Assembly: GCF_045635475.1 (NCBI RefSeq)
Contig: NZ_JBJGXI010000076.1
Location: 1-13,194, forward strand
Source: JBJGXI01 sp045635475
GTDB taxonomy: Bacteria; Bacillota; Bacilli; Bacillales; Amphibacillaceae
Length of the DNA stretch: 13,194 bases
Direction: 5' to 3'
Part shown: positions 1 through 7,853 of the stretch, in pieces
Layout of the letters: each line of letters begins with the position of its first letter
Position numbering within the stretch: position 1 is the stretch's first letter
Program-made: the position numbers and the translations under genes
Notes under the pieces: model-generated
Told to the model about the DNA's origin: nothing
Database searches by the model: none
Seen by the model: the letters and a program-made list of their open reading frames with translations, nothing else

Positions 1-1
1 C

Positions 2-37
2 AAAAAAAGTGAAACCCACTAATAGGTTCCACTTTTT
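2..37 (-). terminator. Rho-independent terminator ending the glycosidase cluster
   Basis: On the minus strand a 13-bp stem (arms at 25-37 and 4-16, one G.U pair, 8-nt loop) is followed by a run of seven T. It starts 13 bases after the stop codon of the last gene, so it closes the operon. The A-rich mirror on the other strand could also make it act for a convergent gene outside the window. Confidence 0.9.
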
Positions 38-50
38 CATCTTACTTTAT

Positions 51-500
51 TTAGTTTGCTTTTTTCCCTACACCGAAGAATGAAGCAATAATGGATAAGA
101 CCCAAGTAATCACAAAGATCACGATAAGCGTAACTGCTTGTGTCCCAGCTTCAAAGGCAGCATCATTACCCATTTCAAGATTTGAGCCGAAAATATAACC
201 AAATGACTCAACACGCATGCTGATAAATGTAACACCTGCCCAGATAATAAGGACAGTAGAAACCACTCTACTAATATCTACAATCACTCGTGTTGCTTTT
301 GAATTACTAACTTGCGGCAAGACTAGTGCAACTAGCATCGCAAGTAGAGCACCGATTATTATAAAGACAACGCTCAATTGCATATCTTCATAATAAGGTT
401 TATTCACATTGGAAATATAGAGACTCAATGACACAACTGTCATAATTGCAACGATGATATAAGCAACAAAACCTAACTTTTGATTCTTTAAGAAACCCAT
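51..500 (-). CDS. Small four-TM membrane protein, coupled to the GH3 gene
   Basis: A 149-residue integral membrane protein that I do not recognise as a named family. Four hydrophobic segments are visible at about residues 9-30, 42-62, 74-95 and 120-143, with a short positively charged end (GKKAN). The longest loop (about 96-119) is mildly acidic and lies between TM3 and TM4. I chose the ATG at 500 over an upstream in-frame ATG at 611: AGGAGG sits 8 bases before it, and its ATG overlaps the TAA of the GH3 gene by one base (TAATG), the classic arrangement for translational coupling. This fixed stoichiometry suggests that it works with the membrane-anchored GH3 enzyme, for example in stabilising, assembling or docking it, but no function can be read from the sequence. 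It is followed directly by a terminator, so it is the last gene of the operon. Confidence 0.85.
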   Translation of the reverse strand: MGFLKNQKLGFVAYIIVAIMTVVSLSLYISNVNKPYYEDMQLSVVFIIIGALLAMLVALVLPQVSNSKATRVIVDISRVVSTVLIIWAGVTFISMRVESFGYIFGSNLEMGNDAAFEAGTQAVTLIVIFVITWVLSIIASFFGVGKKAN

Positions 501-3500
501 TATGCTTCCTCCTTTTTGCGTCTTACAATAGCTAACAGATAGAGTGCGAAACTTACTACTGCAACTGCAATTCCACCGTAAATACCAGCATTCATTGCTG
601 TTTCCCACCAAGGAGTTACTTTTTTGGTTTGTACGTTTTGCGCTGCACTTTGTGCATATGCATATAGTTGATACTTCATATTTTGTCTTGCTTGTTGAAC
701 GAATTCTTCATCTTGAGCAACAAGATCGACTGTCAAATATGGCCATGATTCTTTCACTTGTTCCATTGTTTCGTTTGAACCGAAGTCCGCCAACATCGTT
801 ACACTAGCATTAATAGTTGACTCTGGGCGGAAATAACCTGTGTTATTCACCATATCCGTTGTTAATAATCCATTAAAGCCCCATTCGTTACGTAGAATGT
901 TTTGAAGAAGAGCAACTGAATTGTTTACATTTGTTGCGCCAATTCTAGAGAATGAAGCCATGATACCTAATGCATCAGCATCTTGCATTGCGCCTTGGAA
1001 TGCACGAAGATCTCCTTCACGTGCTTTTTGCTCTGTCATATATGGTGCTACTCCACTACGTTGTGTTTCTTGATCGTTAAATGCAAAGTGCTTCGGACCT
1101 ATGATAACACCGTAATTTAAGGCACCTTCTACTGTCGCCGCTCCCATATAGTTAGCAAGCATTGGATCTTCAGAATAGTACTCATGGTTACGACCGTTAT
1201 ATGGTGTTCTGTGGATGTTTGGTGCAGCACCCCAGATAAGGTAGTTTCCACTCCAAAGACCGTCATTACCCATTAACTCGCCCCACTCAAGCGCAAGTTC
1301 TTTATTAAATGTACTTCCAATAAGCGTCGCATTGGCCATTGTACCCATAGCATAATCAGCATTAGGGTCATCTTCATGTAGACCTCTGCCGTTGATCGTA
1401 CCACTAAAACCATTTGGTCCATCGTTTTGGTAGATAAGTGGAGATTTAACTGATTCAATCACATCACTCGTACTACCACCTTTAGCAATACTTGGGATTA
1501 ACACCTCTAAAGGTATTTGATTTACAAGTTCATTCCAACGAATATCATTGATATCGGTAACTCCAGCCATATCATTGAACGTTAGACCAGAATCAACACC
1601 ATCGATATTAACCTCACCATTTTCAGTAATCTGGTAATTTTCATTGGCTAAATTTTTAACCCATTCATCTACCTTGTCACCATCTATCGTTAGATCATCA
1701 TACGTTTCTGGGAATGTTCCTTCCCAATCACTTCTTGTAAGATATGTTGCATAACCTGGTTTGTAGTAATTGATATCCGCGTTTTCTAATTGATTCACAA
1801 TAGGTGTACCATTTTCTGAAGTTGCAAATGTTTCTTCATCTACAGTACCTTCATCACCAATCGTTTCCATAACAACCGTTTGCTCTTCACCAGTTACATC
1901 GTATCCTTGTGTAGCAAGCACATTATTAGTAGCTGCATGTGAACCATTACCTAAAGCAAAGTAGTAATCGCCACCATCAAGGATGTAACCACCTTCACCA
2001 TCTTTCGCTGTTGAATCCCAGCTTGCCATATACTTCATGTCAACGGTGATTGTAACTGTTTCTGACTCTCCAGGCTCTAATGTTGCAGTTTTTTCAAAGC
2101 CAAGTAAATCAATTGCTGATTTTTCGATATTATTTTCTTTGTTGTAGTCTGTATAAGGTTTTTGCACATAAAGTTGTGCAACATGTTTACCACTTACATC
2201 TCCAGTATTTTCAATAACTGCTGTTGCAGTGATCGTTTTTTCATCTAGATTAACTTCTAAATCTGTAAGTTCTTGACTAAATGTAGTGTACGACAAACCA
2301 TAACCAAAGTCATACGTTACTTCGTTATCATATTCCCATGAAGTAGCTTCACCTGAAGCACCCACAGCACTAGTTGCATTACCTTGACCTAGCACACTAT
2401 CGTAATAACGTGTTTCATAATACTTATAACCTGTATAAATTCCTTCTGCTTCAATTAAATAGTGATCAGCTGCTAATGAAGCGTCACCACCGAAACTACC
2501 TAAAGGTGAGGTTGGATCCAATTCCCCCATTAGTGAGTCAGGATATACAATTGTGCTTAAATCTTCCATTGCAATTTTACCAAAGTTTTGCATTGCTGGT
2601 GATTTTGTTGTGTCTACTGCATACGTATCTGTTAGATGACCAGACGGACTTACATCACCTTTTAACACATCGGCAACACCTAAGAAACCGTAAGCTCCTG
2701 GAAAACCAACATATAGAATAGAATCTACTTCATCATCTGTTTTCAATTCTTCAATTTCCATTGTTGCAGCACTATTAATCATAACGATAACGTTATCAAA
2801 ATTTTCTTTTGCTAATTCAAGTAGAGATCTTTCATTATTAGTCAGTCCAAGTGGTGAATCATTGCCATACTTTTCTGCGTCAATTCCCATTTCACCTGGA
2901 TAATAGTCACTTCCTTCTGCACCAGGACGTGATAAGACTACAATTGCAGCATCACTATATTCACTAAAGCTATCTGTGTATGCCTCAGATGCACCAGCAC
3001 CATTATTATCAGCGGAAGCTGTGTACACATCTAGGGCTGGTTCAGATGGCTCATAAGGAGTTGAGAAGTTTGCAGGTCTATTTCCAAAAACCGGAACAGT
3101 TCCTCCCCAAGTTTCTCTTTCACCTGTTTGAATTTCACCTAATGTTCGATAAATATTTAGCATTTCAGGGTTCACTTCATAACCTTTTTGTTCAAGAGAC
3201 TGAACAAGGTCCACTTGTGCTTCACCTGAGACTGTACTACCTTGTGTACCGCCTAAGAAAGGATAGGCACTACCCATGCCGAATAGTGTTACTTTAGGAG
3301 TTTCGCTTGTTAGCGGAAGCGCTTTATTATTATTCTTAAGTAAAACAGTACCTTCTTCTGCCATTCTTTCGCCAATATTTTCATGCGCTTCAATCAATTC
3401 GTCCGATGTCTCATAATCAGACGTGAATTTTTCATCATTAACTGTCTCTGTACTTGTCGTACCTAGCGCATTATCAATGATTGGTCTCCATTGATCTGCG

Positions 3501-3586
3501 ACTCCAGTTAAACCCATTAGTGCAACTGACAGCGATAGAGATAATGCTAATATTCCACGCCACAATCGAATAGATAAGTTTTTCAT
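500..3586 (-). CDS. Membrane-anchored GH3 beta-glycosidase with permuted domain order
   Basis: A 1028-residue glycoside hydrolase family 3 enzyme, probably a beta-glucosidase acting outside the membrane. Order of parts: N-terminal hydrophobic segment (about 11-30, after K2/R7/R10); the domain normally at the C-terminus (GH3_C, about 78-435, starting EEGTVLLKNN and containing GAEGSD at 222-227, a likely site of the acid/base Glu224); an FnIII-like domain (about 440-550); then the TIM-barrel GH3_N domain (about 640-920) with NDGPNG (721-726), KHFAFND (832-838) and the nucleophile Asp911 in GLLTTDMV; last a TM helix (about 1002-1021) followed by RRKK. Most GH3 enzymes have the barrel first; the reversed order is known from a few Firmicutes beta-glucosidases such as Butyrivibrio BglA. 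The positive residues at both ends predict cytoplasmic ends and an external body, unless the first segment is cleaved (GVA-DQ is a possible site). The start is supported by GGGGAGAG 4 bases upstream. Exact sugar specificity cannot be read. Confidence 0.92.
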   Translation of the reverse strand: MKNLSIRLWRGILALSLSLSVALMGLTGVADQWRPIIDNALGTTSTETVNDEKFTSDYETSDELIEAHENIGERMAEEGTVLLKNNNKALPLTSETPKVTLFGMGSAYPFLGGTQGSTVSGEAQVDLVQSLEQKGYEVNPEMLNIYRTLGEIQTGERETWGGTVPVFGNRPANFSTPYEPSEPALDVYTASADNNGAGASEAYTDSFSEYSDAAIVVLSRPGAEGSDYYPGEMGIDAEKYGNDSPLGLTNNERSLLELAKENFDNVIVMINSAATMEIEELKTDDEVDSILYVGFPGAYGFLGVADVLKGDVSPSGHLTDTYAVDTTKSPAMQNFGKIAMEDLSTIVYPDSLMGELDPTSPLGSFGGDASLAADHYLIEAEGIYTGYKYYETRYYDSVLGQGNATSAVGASGEATSWEYDNEVTYDFGYGLSYTTFSQELTDLEVNLDEKTITATAVIENTGDVSGKHVAQLYVQKPYTDYNKENNIEKSAIDLLGFEKTATLEPGESETVTITVDMKYMASWDSTAKDGEGGYILDGGDYYFALGNGSHAATNNVLATQGYDVTGEEQTVVMETIGDEGTVDEETFATSENGTPIVNQLENADINYYKPGYATYLTRSDWEGTFPETYDDLTIDGDKVDEWVKNLANENYQITENGEVNIDGVDSGLTFNDMAGVTDINDIRWNELVNQIPLEVLIPSIAKGGSTSDVIESVKSPLIYQNDGPNGFSGTINGRGLHEDDPNADYAMGTMANATLIGSTFNKELALEWGELMGNDGLWSGNYLIWGAAPNIHRTPYNGRNHEYYSEDPMLANYMGAATVEGALNYGVIIGPKHFAFNDQETQRSGVAPYMTEQKAREGDLRAFQGAMQDADALGIMASFSRIGATNVNNSVALLQNILRNEWGFNGLLTTDMVNNTGYFRPESTINASVTMLADFGSNETMEQVKESWPYLTVDLVAQDEEFVQQARQNMKYQLYAYAQSAAQNVQTKKVTPWWETAMNAGIYGGIAVAVVSFALYLLAIVRRKKEEA

Positions 3587-3623
3587 TTTTCTCTCCCCTT
3601 TATTAATAATAGGTAAAATATAT

Positions 3624-3653
3624 TGATATTAACGCTTCTCAGCAGACGGACAA
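3624..3653 (-). promoter_or_regulatory. Candidate internal promoter and weak cre-like site before GH3
   Basis: On the minus strand TTGTCC (3653-3648) and TAATAT (3631-3626) are spaced by 16 bases, each matching the sigma-A hexamers at 4 of 6 positions. The same stretch contains TGAGAAGCGTTAATATCA (3641-3624), which shares the AAGCGTTA core and TATCA with the better cre site before the GH2 gene but carries an extra base. GH3 and the small membrane gene could therefore have their own start of transcription. Weak evidence. Confidence 0.35.
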
Positions 3654-3681
3654 TAGATTGATATATCTACTGAGAAGGGTT
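3631..3681 (-). other. Intercistronic stem-loop between transporter and GH3
   Basis: Two 16-nt arms (3631-3646 and 3666-3681) pair over 15 positions, counting one G.U pair, with one C/C mismatch and a 19-nt loop. It begins 10 bases after the transporter stop codon. No T-run follows it on the minus strand, so it does not look like a normal rho-independent terminator. It could instead protect the 3' end of the upstream message, slow readthrough, or set a different level for the GH3 half of the operon. Confidence 0.65.
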
Positions 3682-3691
3682 AAGGAATCAC

Positions 3692-5296
3692 TTAATTTTT
3701 CTTATTTTTAGATGATTTTTTCTTTTCTTTTAAGGTTTCGGCTTCTCTTTCCGCCTCTTCTTCCTCAAGTCTTAATCTTTCTTCTGGATCAATCCATTCG
3801 CCACCAGAAGATAGCACGCGTTCTTTTTGGGACTCTACGATCTTCTTCTGATCTGCTTCAACATATTTTTCAACATTTAAGAAAAGCATTAAGAGTATTA
3901 TCCCGGCATAACAGATTAATTCAAAACCTAAAAATGCGAATGCTAACACACCTTGTACGCTGTCGCTTTGCACAGCTGCGGTTGGGTCATAACCACTTGC
4001 AGTTAGTAAAGCATTGATAACGCCACTTCCTAACCCCATTAAACCAACCATAATTGCACCGTACACGGACATCGTAAATCCATCACTACGAAAACCATTT
4101 TTTGCTTCTAGATGATCTAGGACATCTGATAGGATCGCAAGGGTGACATACATCGCAGGTATAGAGCCAATCCCTTTTAAGATCAGACCTGCGGATACAA
4201 CGACAATGCTATTTACATCTATAAAACTTACTAAACCACCGATAACCGAGATAATCATTCCGATGAGTACAGCATTTCTTTTACCGAGTTTGTGTGCAAT
4301 CGGCCAAGCTAAGAGCATTCCAACTGCTGTAGGAATTCCTCCAATTAAACCTAACGCACCCATTGCAACACCAGCGGACCCTTCATCGGTAACGCTATCA
4401 AACATCCAGCGTGAGTAGTAACTCATGGAACCGTTTTTAACCATACCGCCAAACTGGAATAGTAAGAAATAAGCAATGATTAGCCACCAATAAGTATTAG
4501 ATATACAACCAGCAATTTGTTTTTTCATCGATATTTTTTCTTCTGTTATCGCCAACTTTACATTTTCTTCTGTAATACGTTCGCGCGTGAAAAAATACTC
4601 TAGTAAGATTGCCAAGAAAGTAACTACGCATAAAGCGATCATCATGATGCGCCAGTTGTTATAACTTGCAACGCGATCGATGACACCATTATGTGATACA
4701 AATAAGAACCCTTGTAAGAAGATTGGCACTAAAATACTGCCACCAATACCAATCGCTGCAACACCTGACGCATTTGAGAAAGTAGCTAATTTGCCACGAT
4801 CATCACTATTCCGCGTGGATAGACCCACCATCGAACTGTGTGCGGTATAAAAGAATGGAAAAGCAACCGCATAATAAAGGTTATAAGATACACCGATCCA
4901 AATCATTTGTACCATTGGACTTAGTGATGTTGGTGTTAAAAATAAGAACGAAATTGCTATTACGAGAAGCGGTGCTGATAGTAACATGTAAGGACGTGCT
5001 TTACCTTGAGATGTTCGCGTCCTATCAATTAACCGCCCTACTAACAAGTTTCCTAGAATTACAAAGATGACAGAAGTTACTGGGATGACCGCTGAAAAGA
5101 TTCCAAAACGAGTGGTGTCCGTCCAACCGATAACATCTGAATAGTAACGATTTAAATATGCTCCGAATATGGCATTTGACAAAAGTGCTAGAAAGGGACC
5201 TAGAAAATACCCGATAAACAATTCTTTTGATTTAACCTTCGCAGAGGTAATTTTTGTTCTAGCAATTGATGATTCAAAGAATTTGTTAGATTGCAT
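3692..5296 (-). CDS. GPH-family (MFS) sugar/glycoside permease
   Basis: A 534-residue polytopic transporter of the glycoside-pentoside-hexuronide:cation symporter family (melibiose-permease type). The hallmark loop GRLIDRTRTSQGKARP lies at residues 87-102, between the second and third hydrophobic regions, and about twelve membrane segments follow the family pattern. The last 60 or so residues form a highly charged cytoplasmic tail (EEEEAEREAE, then KEKKKSSKNKKN), probably helical, of the kind seen in other Firmicutes members. The gene overlaps the GH78 gene by 11 bases; its AGAGAGGA ribosome binding site lies inside the end of that gene, so the two are likely translated together. In context it should bring in the glycoside that the two cytoplasmic hydrolases break down. 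The substrate itself cannot be deduced. Confidence 0.92.
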   Translation of the reverse strand: MQSNKFFESSIARTKITSAKVKSKELFIGYFLGPFLALLSNAIFGAYLNRYYSDVIGWTDTTRFGIFSAVIPVTSVIFVILGNLLVGRLIDRTRTSQGKARPYMLLSAPLLVIAISFLFLTPTSLSPMVQMIWIGVSYNLYYAVAFPFFYTAHSSMVGLSTRNSDDRGKLATFSNASGVAAIGIGGSILVPIFLQGFLFVSHNGVIDRVASYNNWRIMMIALCVVTFLAILLEYFFTRERITEENVKLAITEEKISMKKQIAGCISNTYWWLIIAYFLLFQFGGMVKNGSMSYYSRWMFDSVTDEGSAGVAMGALGLIGGIPTAVGMLLAWPIAHKLGKRNAVLIGMIISVIGGLVSFIDVNSIVVVSAGLILKGIGSIPAMYVTLAILSDVLDHLEAKNGFRSDGFTMSVYGAIMVGLMGLGSGVINALLTASGYDPTAAVQSDSVQGVLAFAFLGFELICYAGIILLMLFLNVEKYVEADQKKIVESQKERVLSSGGEWIDPEERLRLEEEEAEREAETLKEKKKSSKNKKN

Positions 5297-7853
5297 TTTC
5301 TATTTCCTCTCTATCTTCTTGAAATTGATAATATCCACTATGCAGTACATAAGATTTTCCATTTGGTAATGTGAGGTTACATGTCGTTCCTACTGGCACA
5401 TGAATTTCGATAAAAAATCCATCATCATTTAAATCCCAGTGGCTAATCACCTTACCATAAGCTGTTTCGACTTCTGCTTTTGCATAGGTCAGTCCACCAC
5501 CTAAGATTGGTTCAATCTTAAATGTTTTATAACCACCTTCGATTGGTTCAATACCTGCGATCCGACGATACATGAAGTCACCAACTGCGCCATTTGCAAA
5601 GTGGTTGAATGAAACCATTCCATTCGTACCATCATCAGCTCCTGTATTGCTCGTTCCGTCTTCTCTTAACGCATCCCATCTTTCCCAAATCGTTGTCGCT
5701 CCAGCTTTGATCTGGAATAACCAAGATGGGCGAGAATCTGTGAGAAGCATTTTATATGCTTCATCAATGCAACCGTTATCTGCTAAAGCAAAAAGTACGT
5801 ACGGTGTACCAGGAAATCCTGTACCAATATGATAATTATTGTCTCTAATCATACGAGCTAAATGTTCAGCAGCTTTTGATGCATCAGCGCGATTTAACAT
5901 TTTATAATGAAGTGGTAAAACGTAAGCAGTCTGGAATTCTTTTTTCACACGACAGTCTTTATCCATTAATAGCGACCGATACGCGTCGGCCGCTTCTTCA
6001 CTTAGGTTTTTGTAGTACTTTGCATCCTCGGGTTGATCTAATATTTCAGCTATTTGAGACAGTAAGTTTGTTGTGTTTGCAAGGCTTGCAGTTGCTGTCC
6101 ATTTACCGCGGCCCATCCACGTCATTAAGCCACCTTCAGGGGCAACCCAATCACCATAATGGTGTAGCAGGCGCCAAACTCGACGATGTTTACCGACGGA
6201 GAAAAGCTCTGCCCAAAACTTACATGCTTTCACATACTTTTTCATTGTCGGATACATTTGCTTTAATATACCAACGTCTCCACGGCTGAGATATTCAGCC
6301 CAAGGAACTAAAATACATGCATCGCCCCAGTGATCAACAGCCATAGGAATCATAATTTCCCATTGGAATGGTACTCTGACTAATGGCACTGTTACCGGAA
6401 TGCCTCCACCGCGATTTTGTTCTTTTTGCACATCTCGTAGCCATTTGTCGTAAAAACGACGTGTATTAAAGTTGTAGGACGCTGTTGATGCAAATAAGGC
6501 AATATCACCGGTCCAGCCCATCCGTTCATCCCTTTGGGGACAATCAGTCGGTATATCAACAAAGTTCGATTTTGTGCCCCACTTGATGTTGCTTTGTAAT
6601 TGATTCAACATATCATTGGAACATTCAAAGAACCCTGTTTCTTCGACATTTGAATACAGCGCTCTTGCCGTTAACTCGAGATCTTCTGGTTCAATCCCTG
6701 TTACACCAACATATCTAAAGCCCATATAGGTCATTGTTGGTGAATAGCTTTGCACGCCATCTTTACAAATGTACACGCTTTCCTGTTTTGCAGACCTTAG
6801 TGGTTCTGTGAACAGTTCACCTTCCATGACTACTTCTGCATGGTTAAAGGTAATTTTCTGACCTTTTTCCCCTTTTAACTTTGCTGAAATAACACCAGCA
6901 AAATTTTGACCTAAATCATAAATCCACATGCCTGATTTAGCTTTATGAGAAGCAATTGGTTCAAACGCTTCCTTAGCACGAACAGGTAAACCATATTGAG
7001 CTAAAATTTCTGGTTTTATTTTCACTTGTTCGATACTAACTTTTTCCCATTTGCTGTTATCCATGTTTACCGTTGCATCGTAAACTTCACCGTTATAAAA
7101 CTCAGCTTCTTTTATGTGACCGTCCATTGTGACTGAAAATGTCTCATCGGAAGTAATGATCTCTTTTGTTCCATCTTCGTATTCCATATGCAACTCACAT
7201 AATAAAGCTTGGCGCTTGGCATAGACTCGATTACGCCTAGCATAAGTAAACGCACCTACCGCCCAACCACCAGCAACTGTAAAAAGCAATTCATTTGAAG
7301 TGGTCAGCTGTTCGGTAACATCATAAGTTTGATACTGCAGTTGATGTTTATAAGAAGTGAACCCTGGCGCAAAGTAGTCTGTGCCGATTTTTTCACCATT
7401 TAATTTCGCTTCATAAATCCCTAATGCTGTTGAGTAAAGACGTGCTTTTACAACTTTTTTCTCACATGAAAATTGACGCTTGAAATGCATCGGTTTAGGC
7501 GATACTTTTCTTTCTGTAAAATGATAACTTCCGTTTGTAATCCATTTTGCTTGAAACGGGTTTTCTAGAAATCCCGTTTCAAACGTTAAGGAAGTTGTTG
7601 CCGTCTCGCCATAGTTATCTACTACTTCTAGTGACACTTTATATGCTGTAAACGGTGCTAATTCAGGTCCGTTATACTTGATTCCAATTTGCGTATTAAC
7701 CTTGCGTTGCCAGTTTCCAATCGTGAATGTCGCTTCTTGTAAACTAACATTTTGTTTGTTGCTTTCTAACGCAAATGAAAATACAGGTTGTTTAAGATCA
7801 GTTACGCAGCCTTCTGTCATGTCGTTGACCGTAAACCGTTTTATCGTTAACAT
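5286..7853 (-). CDS. Cytoplasmic alpha-L-rhamnosidase, GH78
   Basis: An 855-residue family GH78 inverting alpha-L-rhamnosidase that releases terminal rhamnose from glycosides. Visible domains: an N-terminal beta domain (about 1-100), the rhamnosidase N domain (about 130-300), a concanavalin-like domain (about 305-405, with WIYDLGQNFAG), the (alpha/alpha)6 barrel (about 410-750) and a C-terminal beta domain (about 750-840). The acid motif DCPQRDERMGW is at 437-447, and Glu724 in TTIWERWD is the expected catalytic base. Length is normal for the family. There is no signal peptide, so the enzyme is cytoplasmic and its substrate must be imported. AAAGGAG lies 5-6 bases before the ATG, which overlaps the end of the GH2 gene by 7 bases; the transporter start overlaps its 3' end. 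Family assignment is firm. Whether the rhamnose is from flavonoid glycosides, saponins or polysaccharide fragments is open. Confidence 0.94.
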   Translation of the reverse strand: MLTIKRFTVNDMTEGCVTDLKQPVFSFALESNKQNVSLQEATFTIGNWQRKVNTQIGIKYNGPELAPFTAYKVSLEVVDNYGETATTSLTFETGFLENPFQAKWITNGSYHFTERKVSPKPMHFKRQFSCEKKVVKARLYSTALGIYEAKLNGEKIGTDYFAPGFTSYKHQLQYQTYDVTEQLTTSNELLFTVAGGWAVGAFTYARRNRVYAKRQALLCELHMEYEDGTKEIITSDETFSVTMDGHIKEAEFYNGEVYDATVNMDNSKWEKVSIEQVKIKPEILAQYGLPVRAKEAFEPIASHKAKSGMWIYDLGQNFAGVISAKLKGEKGQKITFNHAEVVMEGELFTEPLRSAKQESVYICKDGVQSYSPTMTYMGFRYVGVTGIEPEDLELTARALYSNVEETGFFECSNDMLNQLQSNIKWGTKSNFVDIPTDCPQRDERMGWTGDIALFASTASYNFNTRRFYDKWLRDVQKEQNRGGGIPVTVPLVRVPFQWEIMIPMAVDHWGDACILVPWAEYLSRGDVGILKQMYPTMKKYVKACKFWAELFSVGKHRRVWRLLHHYGDWVAPEGGLMTWMGRGKWTATASLANTTNLLSQIAEILDQPEDAKYYKNLSEEAADAYRSLLMDKDCRVKKEFQTAYVLPLHYKMLNRADASKAAEHLARMIRDNNYHIGTGFPGTPYVLFALADNGCIDEAYKMLLTDSRPSWLFQIKAGATTIWERWDALREDGTSNTGADDGTNGMVSFNHFANGAVGDFMYRRIAGIEPIEGGYKTFKIEPILGGGLTYAKAEVETAYGKVISHWDLNDDGFFIEIHVPVGTTCNLTLPNGKSYVLHSGYYQFQEDREEIENAI

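Noticed and set aside
501..611. Longer start (611) for the small membrane protein
   Set aside because: It lies wholly within the GH3 coding region in another frame, and the added residues resemble out-of-frame sequence; the start at 500 has AGGAGG and a stop/start overlap.
2374..3297. Plus-strand open frames opposite the GH3 gene
   Set aside because: They are rich in His, Leu and Gln as expected for the antisense of a real gene, and overlap an intact GH3 coding region.
3617..3663. Direct repeat AATATATTGATA / AATAGATTGATA before GH3 as a regulator site
   Set aside because: It is AT-rich, spaced 35 bp, does not fit the LytTR 21-bp period and is likely to be chance.
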